NCBI GenBank assembly: GCA_945862285.1
Contig: CAMAYN010000010.1
Location: forward strand, 1 to 41,030
Source of the DNA: Akkermansia muciniphila
GTDB taxonomy: Bacteria > Verrucomicrobiota > Verrucomicrobiia > Verrucomicrobiales > Akkermansiaceae
Reading direction: 5' to 3'
Length of the DNA: 41,030 bases
Shown here piece after piece: positions 1-8,821 of the stretch; the first letter of the stretch is position 1, and every line of letters starts with the position of its first letter. A program made the translations under genes and the position numbers. The notes under the pieces are model-generated. The model did not search any database. It had not been told where the DNA came from and worked only from the letters and a program-made list of their open reading frames with translations.

Positions 1-3000
1 AGTCCTTGACCGATCAAAACGATGTAAGGTCCACCGTTGGAAGCGAGTGGATTGGCTCGGACGACACTCAGGGTCTGCTGGACTGAGGTGGCGGCATTAT
101 AATTTGTATTTCCGCTCTGTGATGCGGTAATGGTAGTGCTACCAACTCCAACGATGGTAAGTATATTTCCGCTGATCGTGGCAACGGAAGAATTGGAACT
201 GGCATAGGAAACGGGTAGATTCGAACTTACGGTTGCCGTCAGTGCAAAAGGGGTTGCATTATCAAGCACGGGACTAAGTGACGCAAAATTGATGGTTTGC
301 GCGGCTTTGTTGATGGTAAGAGTGCCTGAAGTGCTGCCAGAGTAGTTTGGTGCGGTAATCGTGGCTACTATGGCATAAGTTCCTGCATTTGTAGGAGCAG
401 TTGTCGAACCCGCATAAGTAACTGTATGGGCTAATCCTGCTGGGGTAGTGGTGACAGTTACAGGTCTTGGTGTGTTGTTAAATGTTTGTGTTAGATTACT
501 GAGACTTAAAGTAGCAGGAACAGTATTTACTGTCAGCGATACGGCACGAGTCGTGTTGCCTGTGCCATTTGTTGTATTTGTGAAGGTAACAGTATCAGTG
601 AAATTGCCAATATTAAGTGAGCTAGCACCGCTGTTGATGGATGCTGTAACAGTGGTGCTAGCACCTGCAGCGAGGGTGCCGCTATTGGAGCTTAAAGTGA
701 GCCAACTTTGTGAATTGCTAGCTGTCCAGTTAATGGATGAATTGCCGGGATTGCTTAAAGTATATTGTTGAGCAGAGGGAGAAAATGGTCCGCTGAAATT
801 CCCTGAAGCCGAGAAATTTCCCGATGGTGTCACGGCAAGATTGCCCGCAGTCGTTTGCGGTGTGAATACCACTTGATCGATCCATGCAGCATCCGATCCT
901 GCCACAACGCTGTCATCTTTATAGTATGTCCAAGAGAGATTGTTTAGTCCAGAAGGTAAAGTGACCGTTTTTTGCACCCAATTCACTTCTCCTGAGATTT
1001 TTGCTAAGCTGCCCGTTTGTTCCGCACCGTTTAGGTTGAAGCGAAGGAAATCGTAACCGCTTTCTGAGGAGACTTTCCACCAAAAGGTGAGTGTGCCGGG
1101 ACCTGTGATGCTAGTTTCTAATAGCGAGGACCCACTGTGGTCAATGGCACCGCTGCGGAGTGCATCAATGCCGTCATTGGTGGTAGTCGTCTGAGCAAAC
1201 CATGGTTGTACGCCGGGGCTATTCCAAGGAATTCCTGTCGTATCGAGTGCTGTCTCCCATGGATTGTCCGCAATAGAAAAATTCGTGTTACTATTGTCTG
1301 TGAAAGTGGGATTGCTCACACTACTTATGCGAATGGAATAGTCACTGGCTACGGCTAGGGAACTAGGTACAGACCATGTAAAAGTCCCGTCATTGATTTC
1401 ATTTGTTGAAATGACGCTGTGGAATGCGCCGGCTTTTAGAAGATCGATCGATAGATTGCCTGAAATATTGGAAACCCAAGTGATGGGATATTGGGTATTT
1501 CGAAAGAATGTCTCACCACCATTCGGGGATGTGACTACTAAACTATTGGGCGACGCAGAAGAACCTGACAGGGTTAGACCGTATGCTTGGGCACTGTTGG
1601 TGAGTGTGCCGCTGAAGGAAACTACGGCTTGCCATGTTCCATTGATACCAGGAGATGCGATATCGACAGTCTCTACGTTGTCGGTATTGTTAATTCCTCT
1701 CGTGGCATTTTGGCTCATCGAAGCTACCGTCCAGGTGCCTACGAAGGGCATGACATAAGGAAAATATTCGGTGCCATTCGGGGCGATCAGTTTGAGATTG
1801 AGATTGTTTACAAGACGTGAGGTTCGTGAATCGTGAGCCGTTGTGGAAGCAGCTATGGGGTCTGTCCAACATATCGTAGCACGAATGGGAGAGCTGCCGT
1901 CCCATAAAAACGAATGGGTTTTACTGGTGATCGTCGAGGTGAGTTGATCTTCAATGATACGTGTTTTTACGGGATTTGCATGATGATCTCGAATGAGATC
2001 GACGGCCTTCTTTGTGTCGATGAGCCCCCATCCATGGAGGTAATCGGGACCAGGATTCCCTACATCAGTCGCTGTATGAATTAACAAGCTCTTCAGAGTG
2101 CTGGCCCGCATCGCACCATTAAACAGTCGATTGTATTGATCAAGTACCAGTGCCGCAGAGCCTGTGCCATTCGGTGATGACATACTCGTGCCGCTCATGG
2201 TGGTATAGTTCGTATCGCCGCTGCTAGATGAGGAAGTGAGGGAAGCACCATTGGCGATGAGGTCGGGCTTGATGCGTCCATCATCGGTGGGGCCCGTGGA
2301 AGAGAAGCTCGTTAGGGTTGATTTTGAGGGGTCGCGTAAGCCAGAGGTGACAGCATCATTTGCGGCACCCATGGTGATGAGGTTTTTTGCGACACCGTGG
2401 GAACTGATAGTTTCAAAGCCGTTGCGGTAGATGCCGTCACCAGGCGGATGAATGGAGGGGTTGTAGGCGACTGATAGACCATTAATGATTACAGTAGAAC
2501 CTGTACTTGGATTATTGCTTCGTTCATTTCCTGCTGCCCAAAATGCTACGTAGTACGGCGCGTTATACATGATACTATCCAAGTTTCTTGCCGTGCCATT
2601 GTACTGACCAAATGAAAAGTCAGCCGCGTTTTGATCCGTGCCATTACCGATCCATGTATTTCCATCCCAGCCATCGGCGAATCCATAGCTATGGTTGGAA
2701 ATGTAGATGTGGGTACCGAGTTGGTTTGGGCCAGTAGCAGCACGGCTTATCATTTCACTCTGATCGGAATTCCAATCGTAGGAATGAATCGTAACATTCG
2801 TTGCCATACCTTTGGCAGTTGCACTTGCTCCACGCGCACCGATCGTGCCACCAACGTGTGTGGCATGATTGCTAAAAGCCGCACCGTCCATGATGCTGAC
2901 ACGGTTACCGTTATTAAATTCTTGGTGTGTATTGCGCACGCTTCCACCGTCCCATACGCCAGCGATGATGCCCGTGCCATCAAGGTTGTAAGGGGAAACT

Positions 3001-3338
3001 TGAACAAGATTTGCTGACGTTGAAATGGCAGCATTCACATTGAGAGTCTTGAGATAAATGGGCTTATCTCCATCAAAATCCACAATTTCCTTGAGTCCAC
3101 CCGATTTATTTTCGATGCGCATTTGCAGGCCTAGTTGCTTTGCTTTTGCGCGTGTCTTTGCGGCACGTGCATCCTCGATAGCTTTAATTTTGGCAACTGC
3201 TTTAGCTCTTCCTTCCGCGCGTTTCATATTCACAGCAGGATCCTTAAATACCTCCGATATGTCATTCTGAGACCAAATCGGCATAGAACTGGCAAGCAAG
3301 CAGATGGTAGTAATGGAAGCAGTAAGTGGAATTTTCAT
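1..3338 (-). CDS. Secreted subtilisin-like (S8) serine protease with Ig-like repeats, 3' end outside the window
   Basis: Reading from ATG at 3338, the frame stays open to the window edge (over 1,110 codons). Residues 1-24 form a signal peptide (MKIPLTASITT... SMPIWSQ), followed by a Lys/Ala-rich helical stretch (about 38-70). The S8 catalytic domain is clear: Asp130 in GIIAGVWDGG, His161 in SNHATHVGGTIGARG, oxyanion Asn271 in FWAAGN and nucleophile Ser385 in TMSGTSMSSPNGTG. Downstream come a jelly-roll-like protease tail, a Kre9/KNH-like repeat (SPNGGETF...YPITW), a lectin-like segment (GTLTFWWKVSSESGYDFL), a BACON-like beta domain (NPGNSSINWTASNSQSWL), an MBG-type repeat and a BIG2-like repeat at the cut edge. 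Probable role: extracellular protein degradation. The MBG/BIG2 part resembles the protein at 28091-30217. Family is certain; substrate and anchoring are unknown because the C-terminus is missing. Confidence 0.93.
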   Translation of the reverse strand, partial: MKIPLTASITTICLLASSMPIWSQNDISEVFKDPAVNMKRAEGRAKAVAKIKAIEDARAAKTRAKAKQLGLQMRIENKSGGLKEIVDFDGDKPIYLKTLNVNAAISTSANLVQVSPYNLDGTGIIAGVWDGGSVRNTHQEFNNGNRVSIMDGAAFSNHATHVGGTIGARGASATAKGMATNVTIHSYDWNSDQSEMISRAATGPNQLGTHIYISNHSYGFADGWDGNTWIGNGTDQNAADFSFGQYNGTARNLDSIMYNAPYYVAFWAAGNERSNNPSTGSTVIINGLSVAYNPSIHPPGDGIYRNGFETISSHGVAKNLITMGAANDAVTSGLRDPSKSTLTSFSSTGPTDDGRIKPDLIANGASLTSSSSSGDTNYTTMSGTSMSSPNGTGSAALVLDQYNRLFNGAMRASTLKSLLIHTATDVGNPGPDYLHGWGLIDTKKAVDLIRDHHANPVKTRIIEDQLTSTITSKTHSFLWDGSSPIRATICWTDPIAASTTAHDSRTSRLVNNLNLKLIAPNGTEYFPYVMPFVGTWTVASMSQNATRGINNTDNVETVDIASPGINGTWQAVVSFSGTLTNSAQAYGLTLSGSSASPNSLVVTSPNGGETFFRNTQYPITWVSNISGNLSIDLLKAGAFHSVISTNEINDGTFTWSVPSSLAVASDYSIRISSVSNPTFTDNSNTNFSIADNPWETALDTTGIPWNSPGVQPWFAQTTTTNDGIDALRSGAIDHSGSSLLETSITGPGTLTFWWKVSSESGYDFLRFNLNGAEQTGSLAKISGEVNWVQKTVTLPSGLNNLSWTYYKDDSVVAGSDAAWIDQVVFTPQTTAGNLAVTPSGNFSASGNFSGPFSPSAQQYTLSNPGNSSINWTASNSQSWLTLSSNSGTLAAGASTTVTASINSGASSLNIGNFTDTVTFTNTTNGTGNTTRAVSLTVNTVPATLSLSNLTQTFNNTPRPVTVTTTPAGLAHTVTYAGSTTAPTNAGTYAIVATITAPNYSGSTSGTLTINKAAQTINFASLSPVLDNATPFALTATVSSNLPVSYASSNSSVATISGNILTIVGVGSTTITASQSGNTNYNAATSVQQTLSVVRANPLASNGGPYIVLIGQG

Positions 3339-3423
3339 GTTGGTTTATTTTAAGTGGATCATTGAATACATTCGTTCTCACGTTAGGCGAATTCAATATT
3401 TTGGGATTCTATACAAAAAAGAG

Positions 3424-3436
3424 ATGATGTCATCAT
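3424..3436. promoter_or_regulatory. Palindrome ATGATG-T-CATCAT, candidate operator
   Basis: A perfect 6-bp inverted repeat around one base lies in the 144-bp divergent region between the protease gene and the GntR-type regulator gene. The core TGATGACAT (read on the minus strand) recurs in the inverted repeat at 6159-6201 ahead of the lipoprotein gene. Autoregulation by the adjacent regulator is an inference from position. Confidence 0.35.
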
Positions 3437-3482
3437 TTATTTTTTGACAACTATCCTTAAAAAGAGACGGTGTGTTTGCAAC

Positions 3483-4547
3483 ATGAGCATATTCTTGCAC
3501 TCTCACTCGCAACAGTTGGCTGCCATCCTCAAAGATGGAATTCTTGGCGGAAGATGGACTGATCGATTGCCAGGCGTTCTTCGATTAGAAGAGGAATTAG
3601 AGGTTAATCGTAATACAATACAAGCGGCGTTACGCATTCTGGAAAAAGAAGGACTTCTTGAGTCGCAAGGATTGGGACGCCCGCGCCGCATTATTTTGCC
3701 GAATCATTTCAAGGCTCCTTCAAAGCGCATTGTGATTCTTCTCTACGAGGAGGCCGATCGCACAACGCATTACATGGTAGAATTACGCCATGCGATTCAG
3801 GAAGCAGGGCACATCGCAGAGTTTGCCAGTTCTACAATGCAAGATTTAGCGATGAATGTGAAAAAAGTGGCGAAATTTGTTGAGAAAACCAATGCTGATG
3901 CTTGGGTAATTAAGAGTGGCACGAGAGAAATTCTTGAATGGTTTTCTGGATATTCGCGGCCTGCATTTGCGTTTTTCGGGCGTAGAAAACAAGTTCCTCT
4001 TGCGAGTACCGGTCCCGATAAAACACTGGCGATAGAAGAAGCTCTGCGATGCCTGATTGAGCTGGGGCATCGTCGGATCGTTATGCTGGTGCGAGAGGGA
4101 AGACGGAAACCGAAGCCTGGCAGTATTGAACGGCATTTTCTGCAACTGCTCACACAGTATCAAATCTCATCAAGTTCCTATAACCTTCCTGATTGGGAAG
4201 AACATACCGATGGATTTCACCAATGCATCGAGGGGTTATTTAAATATACACCGCCGACGGCTCTTATTATTGATGAAGTGCCGATGTTTCTTGCAGCGCA
4301 GCAGCGCCTCGCGCAACTCGGTCAGATCGTACCGAAAGATGTCTCGATGATTTGCATTGATGGCGACCCTGGTTTTTCATGGTTTAAGCCTGCCATATCG
4401 CACATTCACTGGTCGCCTCATCCTATGGTGAAGCGTATTGTTGCCTGGGCGAACCATGTTGCTACGGGGGTGAACGATAAAAGCAAAGTGGAATACAAAG
4501 CCGATTTCGTCCGCGGCGGTACAATCGGACCAGCGCGACAACCATGA
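3483..4547 (+). CDS. GntR-type transcriptional regulator with LacI-like effector domain
   Basis: This is a DNA-binding repressor or activator of about 354 residues. The N-terminal ~70 residues form a GntR winged helix (LPGVLRLEEELEVNRNTIQ then ALRILEKEGLLESQGLG). The rest reads as a periplasmic-binding-protein-like sensor domain of the LacI/GalR kind (RIVILLYEE, ALRCLIELGHRRIVMLV, TALIIDEVPMF, DVSMICIDGD). Such fusions are common in Verrucomicrobia and usually sense sugars or related small molecules; the ligand cannot be read from sequence. I chose ATG 3483; an in-frame TTG at 3444 would add 13 residues (MTTILKKRRCVCN) that do not look like part of the fold. There is no clear Shine-Dalgarno. 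It is 16 bp upstream of the methyltransferase gene, so cotranscription is likely. Confidence 0.88.
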   Translation: MSIFLHSHSQQLAAILKDGILGGRWTDRLPGVLRLEEELEVNRNTIQAALRILEKEGLLESQGLGRPRRIILPNHFKAPSKRIVILLYEEADRTTHYMVELRHAIQEAGHIAEFASSTMQDLAMNVKKVAKFVEKTNADAWVIKSGTREILEWFSGYSRPAFAFFGRRKQVPLASTGPDKTLAIEEALRCLIELGHRRIVMLVREGRRKPKPGSIERHFLQLLTQYQISSSSYNLPDWEEHTDGFHQCIEGLFKYTPPTALIIDEVPMFLAAQQRLAQLGQIVPKDVSMICIDGDPGFSWFKPAISHIHWSPHPMVKRIVAWANHVATGVNDKSKVEYKADFVRGGTIGPARQP

Positions 4548-4563
4548 TCACAACTCACATTTT

Positions 4564-5436
4564 ATGATTCTACTTAATCGAAAACTTTTACTAGATGGAG
4601 CTACGGGTACAGAGCTTAACCGCCGCGGAGTGGATACGGGATTACCCCTTTGGTCGGCAAATGCGCTGGTTTCGGAACAAGGATGTGAAGTCTTACGTGA
4701 TGTTTATTTAGACTATCTCCGTGCGGGTGCCGATATCATCACCACGAATACCTTTCGGACGAATCGTCGCGTGCTTTTAGGAAAAGGATATTCGGCGCGT
4801 GAGTTAACGATCCGAGCTGTTTCGACGGCGAAAGAAGCGGTTGCTGCATCAGGTCAATCGGCATTGGTAGCAGGCTCTCTCTCGGCGCTAGAAGATTGTT
4901 ATCGTCCCGATTTAGTTCCGAGTGACGAAGAATGTTATTCGGAACATTCTGAACGAATTTCCCATCTCGTGGAAGGTGGTGTTGATTTATTATTGATCGA
5001 GACGATGAACTCTATCAGCGAGGCGCGAATTGCTGCAAAGATTGCGTTAGAAACAAATATACCAACGTTTGTGAGTTTTGTTTGTGATGAAAATGGTCTA
5101 ATTCTCTCTGGGGAATCGCTAAAAAATGCAGTCGAGATCTTACTGCCACTTGGAGTCAATGCAATCGGTGTGAACTGCATGCCTGCACCCAATCTAGCCA
5201 AGCCATTGAAGCAACTGAGGGATCTTTGCGGATCCGACTTTCCTCTTATGGCCTACGGAAACATCGGTTATGTGGATGATGAACAAGGCTGGGTAAACAC
5301 TGATTCGACAAATCCAGAAGGATATTTAGAATATGCAAAAACGTGGCCAGCTCAGATCATTGGTGGTTGTTGTGGATCTACGCCAGAGCACATACGCGTT
5401 CTCAAGCAATTTTGGAAAAATGCATCCCTGCTATGA
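4564..5436 (+). CDS. mmuM: Homocysteine S-methyltransferase family protein
   Basis: This 290-residue protein transfers a methyl group to homocysteine to give methionine, typically from S-methylmethionine or SAM in this family. It starts with the barrel signature LLLDGATGTELNRRG, followed by GADIITTNTFRTN, GVDLLLIETMNSISEARIA and NAIGVNCM (first zinc Cys), and ends with GGCCGSTPEHIRVL (the paired zinc cysteines). The length matches the free-standing MmuM/YagD-type domain; there is no B12 or folate module. Its stop codon overlaps the next start by 4 nt (ATGA). The MmuM assignment over a betaine- or selenocysteine-type enzyme is an inference; the family call is firm. Confidence 0.88.
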   Translation: MILLNRKLLLDGATGTELNRRGVDTGLPLWSANALVSEQGCEVLRDVYLDYLRAGADIITTNTFRTNRRVLLGKGYSARELTIRAVSTAKEAVAASGQSALVAGSLSALEDCYRPDLVPSDEECYSEHSERISHLVEGGVDLLLIETMNSISEARIAAKIALETNIPTFVSFVCDENGLILSGESLKNAVEILLPLGVNAIGVNCMPAPNLAKPLKQLRDLCGSDFPLMAYGNIGYVDDEQGWVNTDSTNPEGYLEYAKTWPAQIIGGCCGSTPEHIRVLKQFWKNASLL

Positions 5437-6161
5437 AAGCCTACATCTTGTTTTTTCTGTTAGTCAGTACCATCATTATGGCCTTTGGTCAGGAGAATTT
5501 CGCCAATGATCAGGCGAAAGTCCTTGCGGAAAAACGACAAGCCTATCCAAAATTGTTAGAATCCATTGATCAATCTCGTAAAAAATTTGCCGAGCGATGG
5601 GCTGTTGCTGATGCGAATCAACAGGCTGCGATTCTCATCGAAGCGCGGGTGTTTATTGAGAAATCGCTCATTGATGATTTATTCCCATGCTGGATGGGAA
5701 CATCATGGGACTTCAATGGAATCAGCCAAAAACCCGGCGACGGTGCCATCGCTTGCGGTTACTTCGTGAGCACTCTCTTGCGTGATGTGGGCTATAAAGT
5801 CGAACGTGCCAAATTGGCTCAGCAAGCATCGCAAATCATCATCAAGACAATGACAACTGATGATCAGATCAAGATTACTTCCCATTCATCGATGGAAAAC
5901 ATGGTGCAAGTTTTCAAAAATCGCGGCGATGGTATTTATATTGTTGGGCTCGATAGCCACACTGGGTTTGTTACAGTGAAAGGGGATGTGATGACTTTCG
6001 TCCACTCGAATTACTACTCACCTCCGCGAGCCGTTTGTGCTGAACCCATTCAGGGGAAAAATCCATTTGCCGACTCGCGCTATCGCGTAATTGGCAAGAT
6101 TGCCGCCGACGAATCTTTGAAACTTTGGATCAAAGGTGAGGCTATCAAGATTCGGAAATGA
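5433..6161 (+). CDS. Secreted protein of unknown function with conserved-looking Cys and His
   Basis: A 242-residue protein that starts at ATG 5433, overlapping the methyltransferase stop by ATGA, which argues for translational coupling. Residues 1-18 (MKAYILFFLLVSTIIMAFG) form a signal peptide. An alpha-helical segment follows, then GTSWDFNGIS, GDGAIACGYFVSTLLRDVGY and, about 75 residues on, GIYIVGLDSHTGFV. The order Cys at a helix start then His at a strand resembles papain-fold (NlpC/P60-like) hydrolases, but I cannot match it to a named family. An in-frame TTG at 5343 would extend it 30 residues into the previous gene and lose the signal peptide position, so I reject that start. Function is unknown. 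Confidence 0.75.
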   Translation: MKAYILFFLLVSTIIMAFGQENFANDQAKVLAEKRQAYPKLLESIDQSRKKFAERWAVADANQQAAILIEARVFIEKSLIDDLFPCWMGTSWDFNGISQKPGDGAIACGYFVSTLLRDVGYKVERAKLAQQASQIIIKTMTTDDQIKITSHSSMENMVQVFKNRGDGIYIVGLDSHTGFVTVKGDVMTFVHSNYYSPPRAVCAEPIQGKNPFADSRYRVIGKIAADESLKLWIKGEAIKIRK

Positions 6162-6201
6162 TGACATTCCTACTTTCAAACTAAGCTGTGTAATGTCATC
6201 A
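6159..6201 (+). promoter_or_regulatory. 10-bp inverted repeat TGATGACATT / AATGTCATCA
   Basis: Perfect arms at 6159-6168 and 6192-6201 with a 23-nt loop start at the stop codon of the preceding gene and lie upstream of the lipoprotein gene. There is no T-run, so a terminator is less likely than a pair of protein-binding half-sites. The sequence AAATGATGACAT is shared with the palindrome at 3424-3436. Confidence 0.4.
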
Positions 6202-6289
6202 GCATGAGTAAAATGATCAATTTTTCTTATTTTACTATTAATTCTATCGATTGGATTTATGCCGAAAAATGGAATATTGTTTTTTTGTC

Positions 6290-6985
6290 ATGAAACACAA
6301 CTCCATACACCATCGTCGTTTATCCTTTATTTTCAGTGGTATCTTAGCAGCAATGCTTTCCTCATGCGGGGACTATTCTAGCACCACACCCTACACGGCT
6401 GAGCAATCGACAACACGCATGAAGGGTTATCCTGCCATTAGCGGTAAGCCCGCCCTGCGCACACCAGCAGCCATAGGAATTTTTACCACAGGTAGAACTG
6501 ATTCGCTCGATTTCAGTAAACATCAGGACGATCTCATGAAAGGCGGAAACATTCGCTCCATGCAATCGATCCATGGATTTGTCTCCTCGGGCGATTATTA
6601 TCAAATGAGCGACATTTTGGCCCAGCGCGCTAAGTTGCTCAACGAAGTGAAATTTCTAGGCTTAGATGTCCTTTTGATCTGTGATCAAATGACAGATGCA
6701 GACAAGAGTCTTTCTTTATCGCAGATTGCTACTCTAGGAATAGTCGATCTCGGTTTGGAGAAGCAAAACACGCAGCTAACAGTGCTGTGTATGGATGCCC
6801 GGACCGGATATATTTATGGAACCATGGGACAGCAGGAAGACGGCAGAGCACCCAAGTTAGCACTCTTTGATTCGGCTGTTTTTGGCGATCCTAACCGGAG
6901 CTATCTTGTGAATACAACCCGCCGCGATGCCGTGAAAAAATTCCCTGAGTTTTGGCAACAAGTTGTGACGAAATACAGCAAATGA
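6290..6985 (+). CDS. Lipoprotein of unknown function
   Basis: A 231-residue protein with a type II signal peptide: basic start (MKHNSIHHRRLSF), hydrophobic core, then lipobox LSSC before GDYSS, so it should be lipid-anchored, probably in the outer membrane. The mature part has alternating helices and strands (AAIGIFTTGRTDSL, FLGLDVLLICDQ, TQLTVLCMDARTGYIYG) like an alpha/beta fold, reminiscent of outer-membrane assembly lipoproteins, but I cannot assign a family. ATG 6290 is preferred over an in-frame TTG at 6251 because it places the signal peptide at the N-terminus. It is monocistronic by spacing (128 bp upstream, about 220 bp downstream). Confidence 0.75.
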   Translation: MKHNSIHHRRLSFIFSGILAAMLSSCGDYSSTTPYTAEQSTTRMKGYPAISGKPALRTPAAIGIFTTGRTDSLDFSKHQDDLMKGGNIRSMQSIHGFVSSGDYYQMSDILAQRAKLLNEVKFLGLDVLLICDQMTDADKSLSLSQIATLGIVDLGLEKQNTQLTVLCMDARTGYIYGTMGQQEDGRAPKLALFDSAVFGDPNRSYLVNTTRRDAVKKFPEFWQQVVTKYSK

Positions 6986-7203
6986 GCAAGATCCTACGAG
7001 CATCCCGAAGTTCGTAGAAAATACACCATCATCATCGAGGGAACGTCAACTGCACCAACTCGATGTCACCATCATCTACGACAGCCTATGCTGAATCATT
7101 GCCGATTCTTTTCAAACGCCGCAAAGAGTAGGTATTCACCCCATCGTTTTACCGATGTTATGCGGATAGATTGAACCCAGCAATTCTGCTAACACATAAC
7201 AAA

Positions 7204-7356
7204 ATGATTCCAATGATAACAACCACTCGCCGACTTCTCCCATTTCTTCTCACCACCATTGCATTGGCCATGCTGGCGTCCAGTTGCAACACGATCCGCG
7301 GCGCCGGGCGGGATGTTGAGGCCACAGGAAATAACATTCAAGAAGCCACTCGCTGA
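7204..7356 (+). CDS. Entericidin EcnA/B-family small lipoprotein
   Basis: A 50-residue peptide with a lipoprotein signal (RRLLPFLLTTIALAMLASSC) and the short entericidin mature sequence CNTIRGAGRDVEATGNNIQE. Entericidins are small envelope lipoproteins, often stress-regulated; in enterobacteria they form a toxin/antidote pair, but lone copies are widespread. Starts at 7204 and 7213 are both possible; an upstream frame from 7171 only adds residues before the signal. The next gene, another tiny envelope protein, begins 9 bp downstream, suggesting a two-gene stress unit. Confidence 0.8.
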   Translation: MIPMITTTRRLLPFLLTTIALAMLASSCNTIRGAGRDVEATGNNIQEATR

Positions 7357-7365
7357 GGGTAATTT

Positions 7366-7515
7366 ATGCTGAATCTCATCGCGATAACTCTGGTCATTCT
7401 TTGGCTGCTCGGCCTAATCACGAACACGATTTTTGGAGGTTTTATCCATGTTTTATTCGTGATTGCTGTAGTGATGATTCTAGTCCGTTTGATTCAAGGG
7501 CGTAAACTTCTCTAA
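7366..7515 (+). CDS. lmo0937-family small membrane protein
   Basis: A 49-residue ORF starting at ATG 7366 (MLNLIAITLVILWLLGLI) and ending RLIQGRKLL. It has two hydrophobic helices around a GGFIHVLFVIAVV segment, the layout of the lmo0937/DUF5670 family (W-L-L-G ... G-G-x-I-H-x-L-x-V-I-A-V ... R-G-R). This family is frequent in Bacteroidota and Verrucomicrobiota and often sits beside entericidin or CsbD-like stress genes. Function is unknown. Confidence 0.78.
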   Translation: MLNLIAITLVILWLLGLITNTIFGGFIHVLFVIAVVMILVRLIQGRKLL

Positions 7516-7734
7516 AAAAATCCACTCTCCCCCCAGTTGCATCCACCGTCATTCTATTTTGTCAGGTAACAACTCCAAGCGGAACGACAACCCCAAGGTG
7601 GATGCAAGATGTCTCCAAAAACATCACGGATTTTTTTATCGAAATGGTTCCTTAGGCAGGTTTTAGATCACTGGTGGGCAAAAATGAACAAGCAGACTGC
7701 GCAGCAATGATGAGAGGTCGGATTAAGTCGTTAT

Positions 7735-7960
7735 TCTTCAAGGCCAAAGGCCTTACACATATCAGCCTAGGGCAACGCCCTGGGAACGCGTCCCCCCCTA
7801 TTTCAAAGCCCTGAAGGGGCGCAACAACACGACACGACTGGCCCCCATTTGTGTCGCCCCTACAGGGCTCTGGATTCATGAAACGACAATACCCAGGGCA
7901 ACGCCGACAACGCCTTGGGCTGGTATGCGACGCACCGTTGGTGCTGAAGAATCAGGGAAT
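7735..7960. repeat. REP-like palindromic repeat cluster
   Basis: This fills most of the gene-free stretch 7516-8055. It holds GGCCAAAGGCC, CCTAGGGCAACGCCCTGGG, a long-arm hairpin (15-nt arms 7807-7821 and 7855-7869 with one mismatch) and a second unit (7892-7955) with CACCGTTGGTG. The same modules flank the RAYT-type transposase gene at 9321-9773 and recur at 24311-24366, so they are likely mobilised by that enzyme or a relative. No gene is seen in 7516-7734 or 7961-8055. Confidence 0.75.
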
Positions 7961-8055
7961 TTTTAAAGGCATGGTACTTTAGTCCTTACGTGCGTGAGAG
8001 AACTTGTGGACTCAATTCTGCGCTCCGTTTGCCCACCCGTTTCAATTGCACCCGC

Positions 8056-8763
8056 TTAAACCTCAGGAGTTGGTTTCACGCCACCCTTTTTGTTTCGCTT
8101 GGGATCTTGCAGTAAAGATTGGTCAAAGTAATCTTTGGCGCGCTCCGGCTCATCGAGATGGTGGCTGGCAATGGCGAGGATGTTTTTCCCAAGTTGCATG
8201 ACCAGGACACGACGCGCACTCGCCAGATTCGCGCGGATCTGCGCGAGATCGCCTTTCGCTTCTACCTGTCTAGCGCGCGCTGTGGCAAAACGGAGTTTGA
8301 GCGCCTGAAACTCGGCAAGCAACTCAGAGCCGAGCGCGGACTGATACTTATCGGCCGCGGTGATGAAACGATCAAGCACCCCGGGAAGCTGACCGAGACG
8401 GGCGCGGTTGGTATCTTTGAGGCCATTGGGAAAGAACTCGGCGTATTCGGCACTGCCTTTGGGGAATTTGTCGCGTACGCGCCCCTCGCGCTGGCGGACG
8501 GTGGTGCGGAAGAGTTGCAGCACCTCGTCTTTGGTGATGGTACCACTCATTTGAGCAGCGAGGTACGTTGTGCGGTCGGCGAGTTTTTCATCGAAGTCCC
8601 CAAACGCCGTCTTCGTAGCAGCCAGCAATCCATTCAGGTTAGCGGGCAACACAGGCAAAGCCCGGAGCTTGCCAATATGATCTTCCGCAAACTGGCGAAG
8701 CTCTTCCGCGCTAATCCGAGGATTGGCCAAAGGGTTTTTAAAAAAACGTGAAATATCCAACAT
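8056..8763 (-). CDS. Uncharacterised alpha-helical protein, paralogue A, downstream of a 21-nt tandem array
   Basis: A 235-residue, soluble, charged, predicted nearly all-helical protein with no signal peptide and no catalytic motif that I recognise. Marked stretches are ISAEELRQFAEDHIGKLRAL (about 17-36), TITKDEVLQLFRTTVRQREG, KFPKGSAEYAEFFPNGLKD, ARLGQLPGVLDRFITAADKY and EAKGDLAQIRANLASARRV. The tail NKKGGVKPTPEV looks disordered. It is about four-fifths identical by eye to the protein at 13244-13951, and the similarity continues about 50 bp upstream of the ATG, so the pair is a gene duplication. The 21-nt array at 8822-9220 lies 58 bp upstream and is oriented toward it. The protein at 38447-39202 has a similar size, helical plan and array neighbour. 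Function is unknown. Confidence 0.82.
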   Translation of the reverse strand: MLDISRFFKNPLANPRISAEELRQFAEDHIGKLRALPVLPANLNGLLAATKTAFGDFDEKLADRTTYLAAQMSGTITKDEVLQLFRTTVRQREGRVRDKFPKGSAEYAEFFPNGLKDTNRARLGQLPGVLDRFITAADKYQSALGSELLAEFQALKLRFATARARQVEAKGDLAQIRANLASARRVLVMQLGKNILAIASHHLDEPERAKDYFDQSLLQDPKRNKKGGVKPTPEV

Positions 8764-8821
8764 CGTGCGCGTGTGCTACCAAAAATAGAGCAGACAAAAC
8801 AAGCAGAAATGGTAATGAGGT

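Noticed and set aside
448-3034. Several plus-strand frames within the first 3 kb
   Set aside because: All are opposite the well-supported S8 protease gene.
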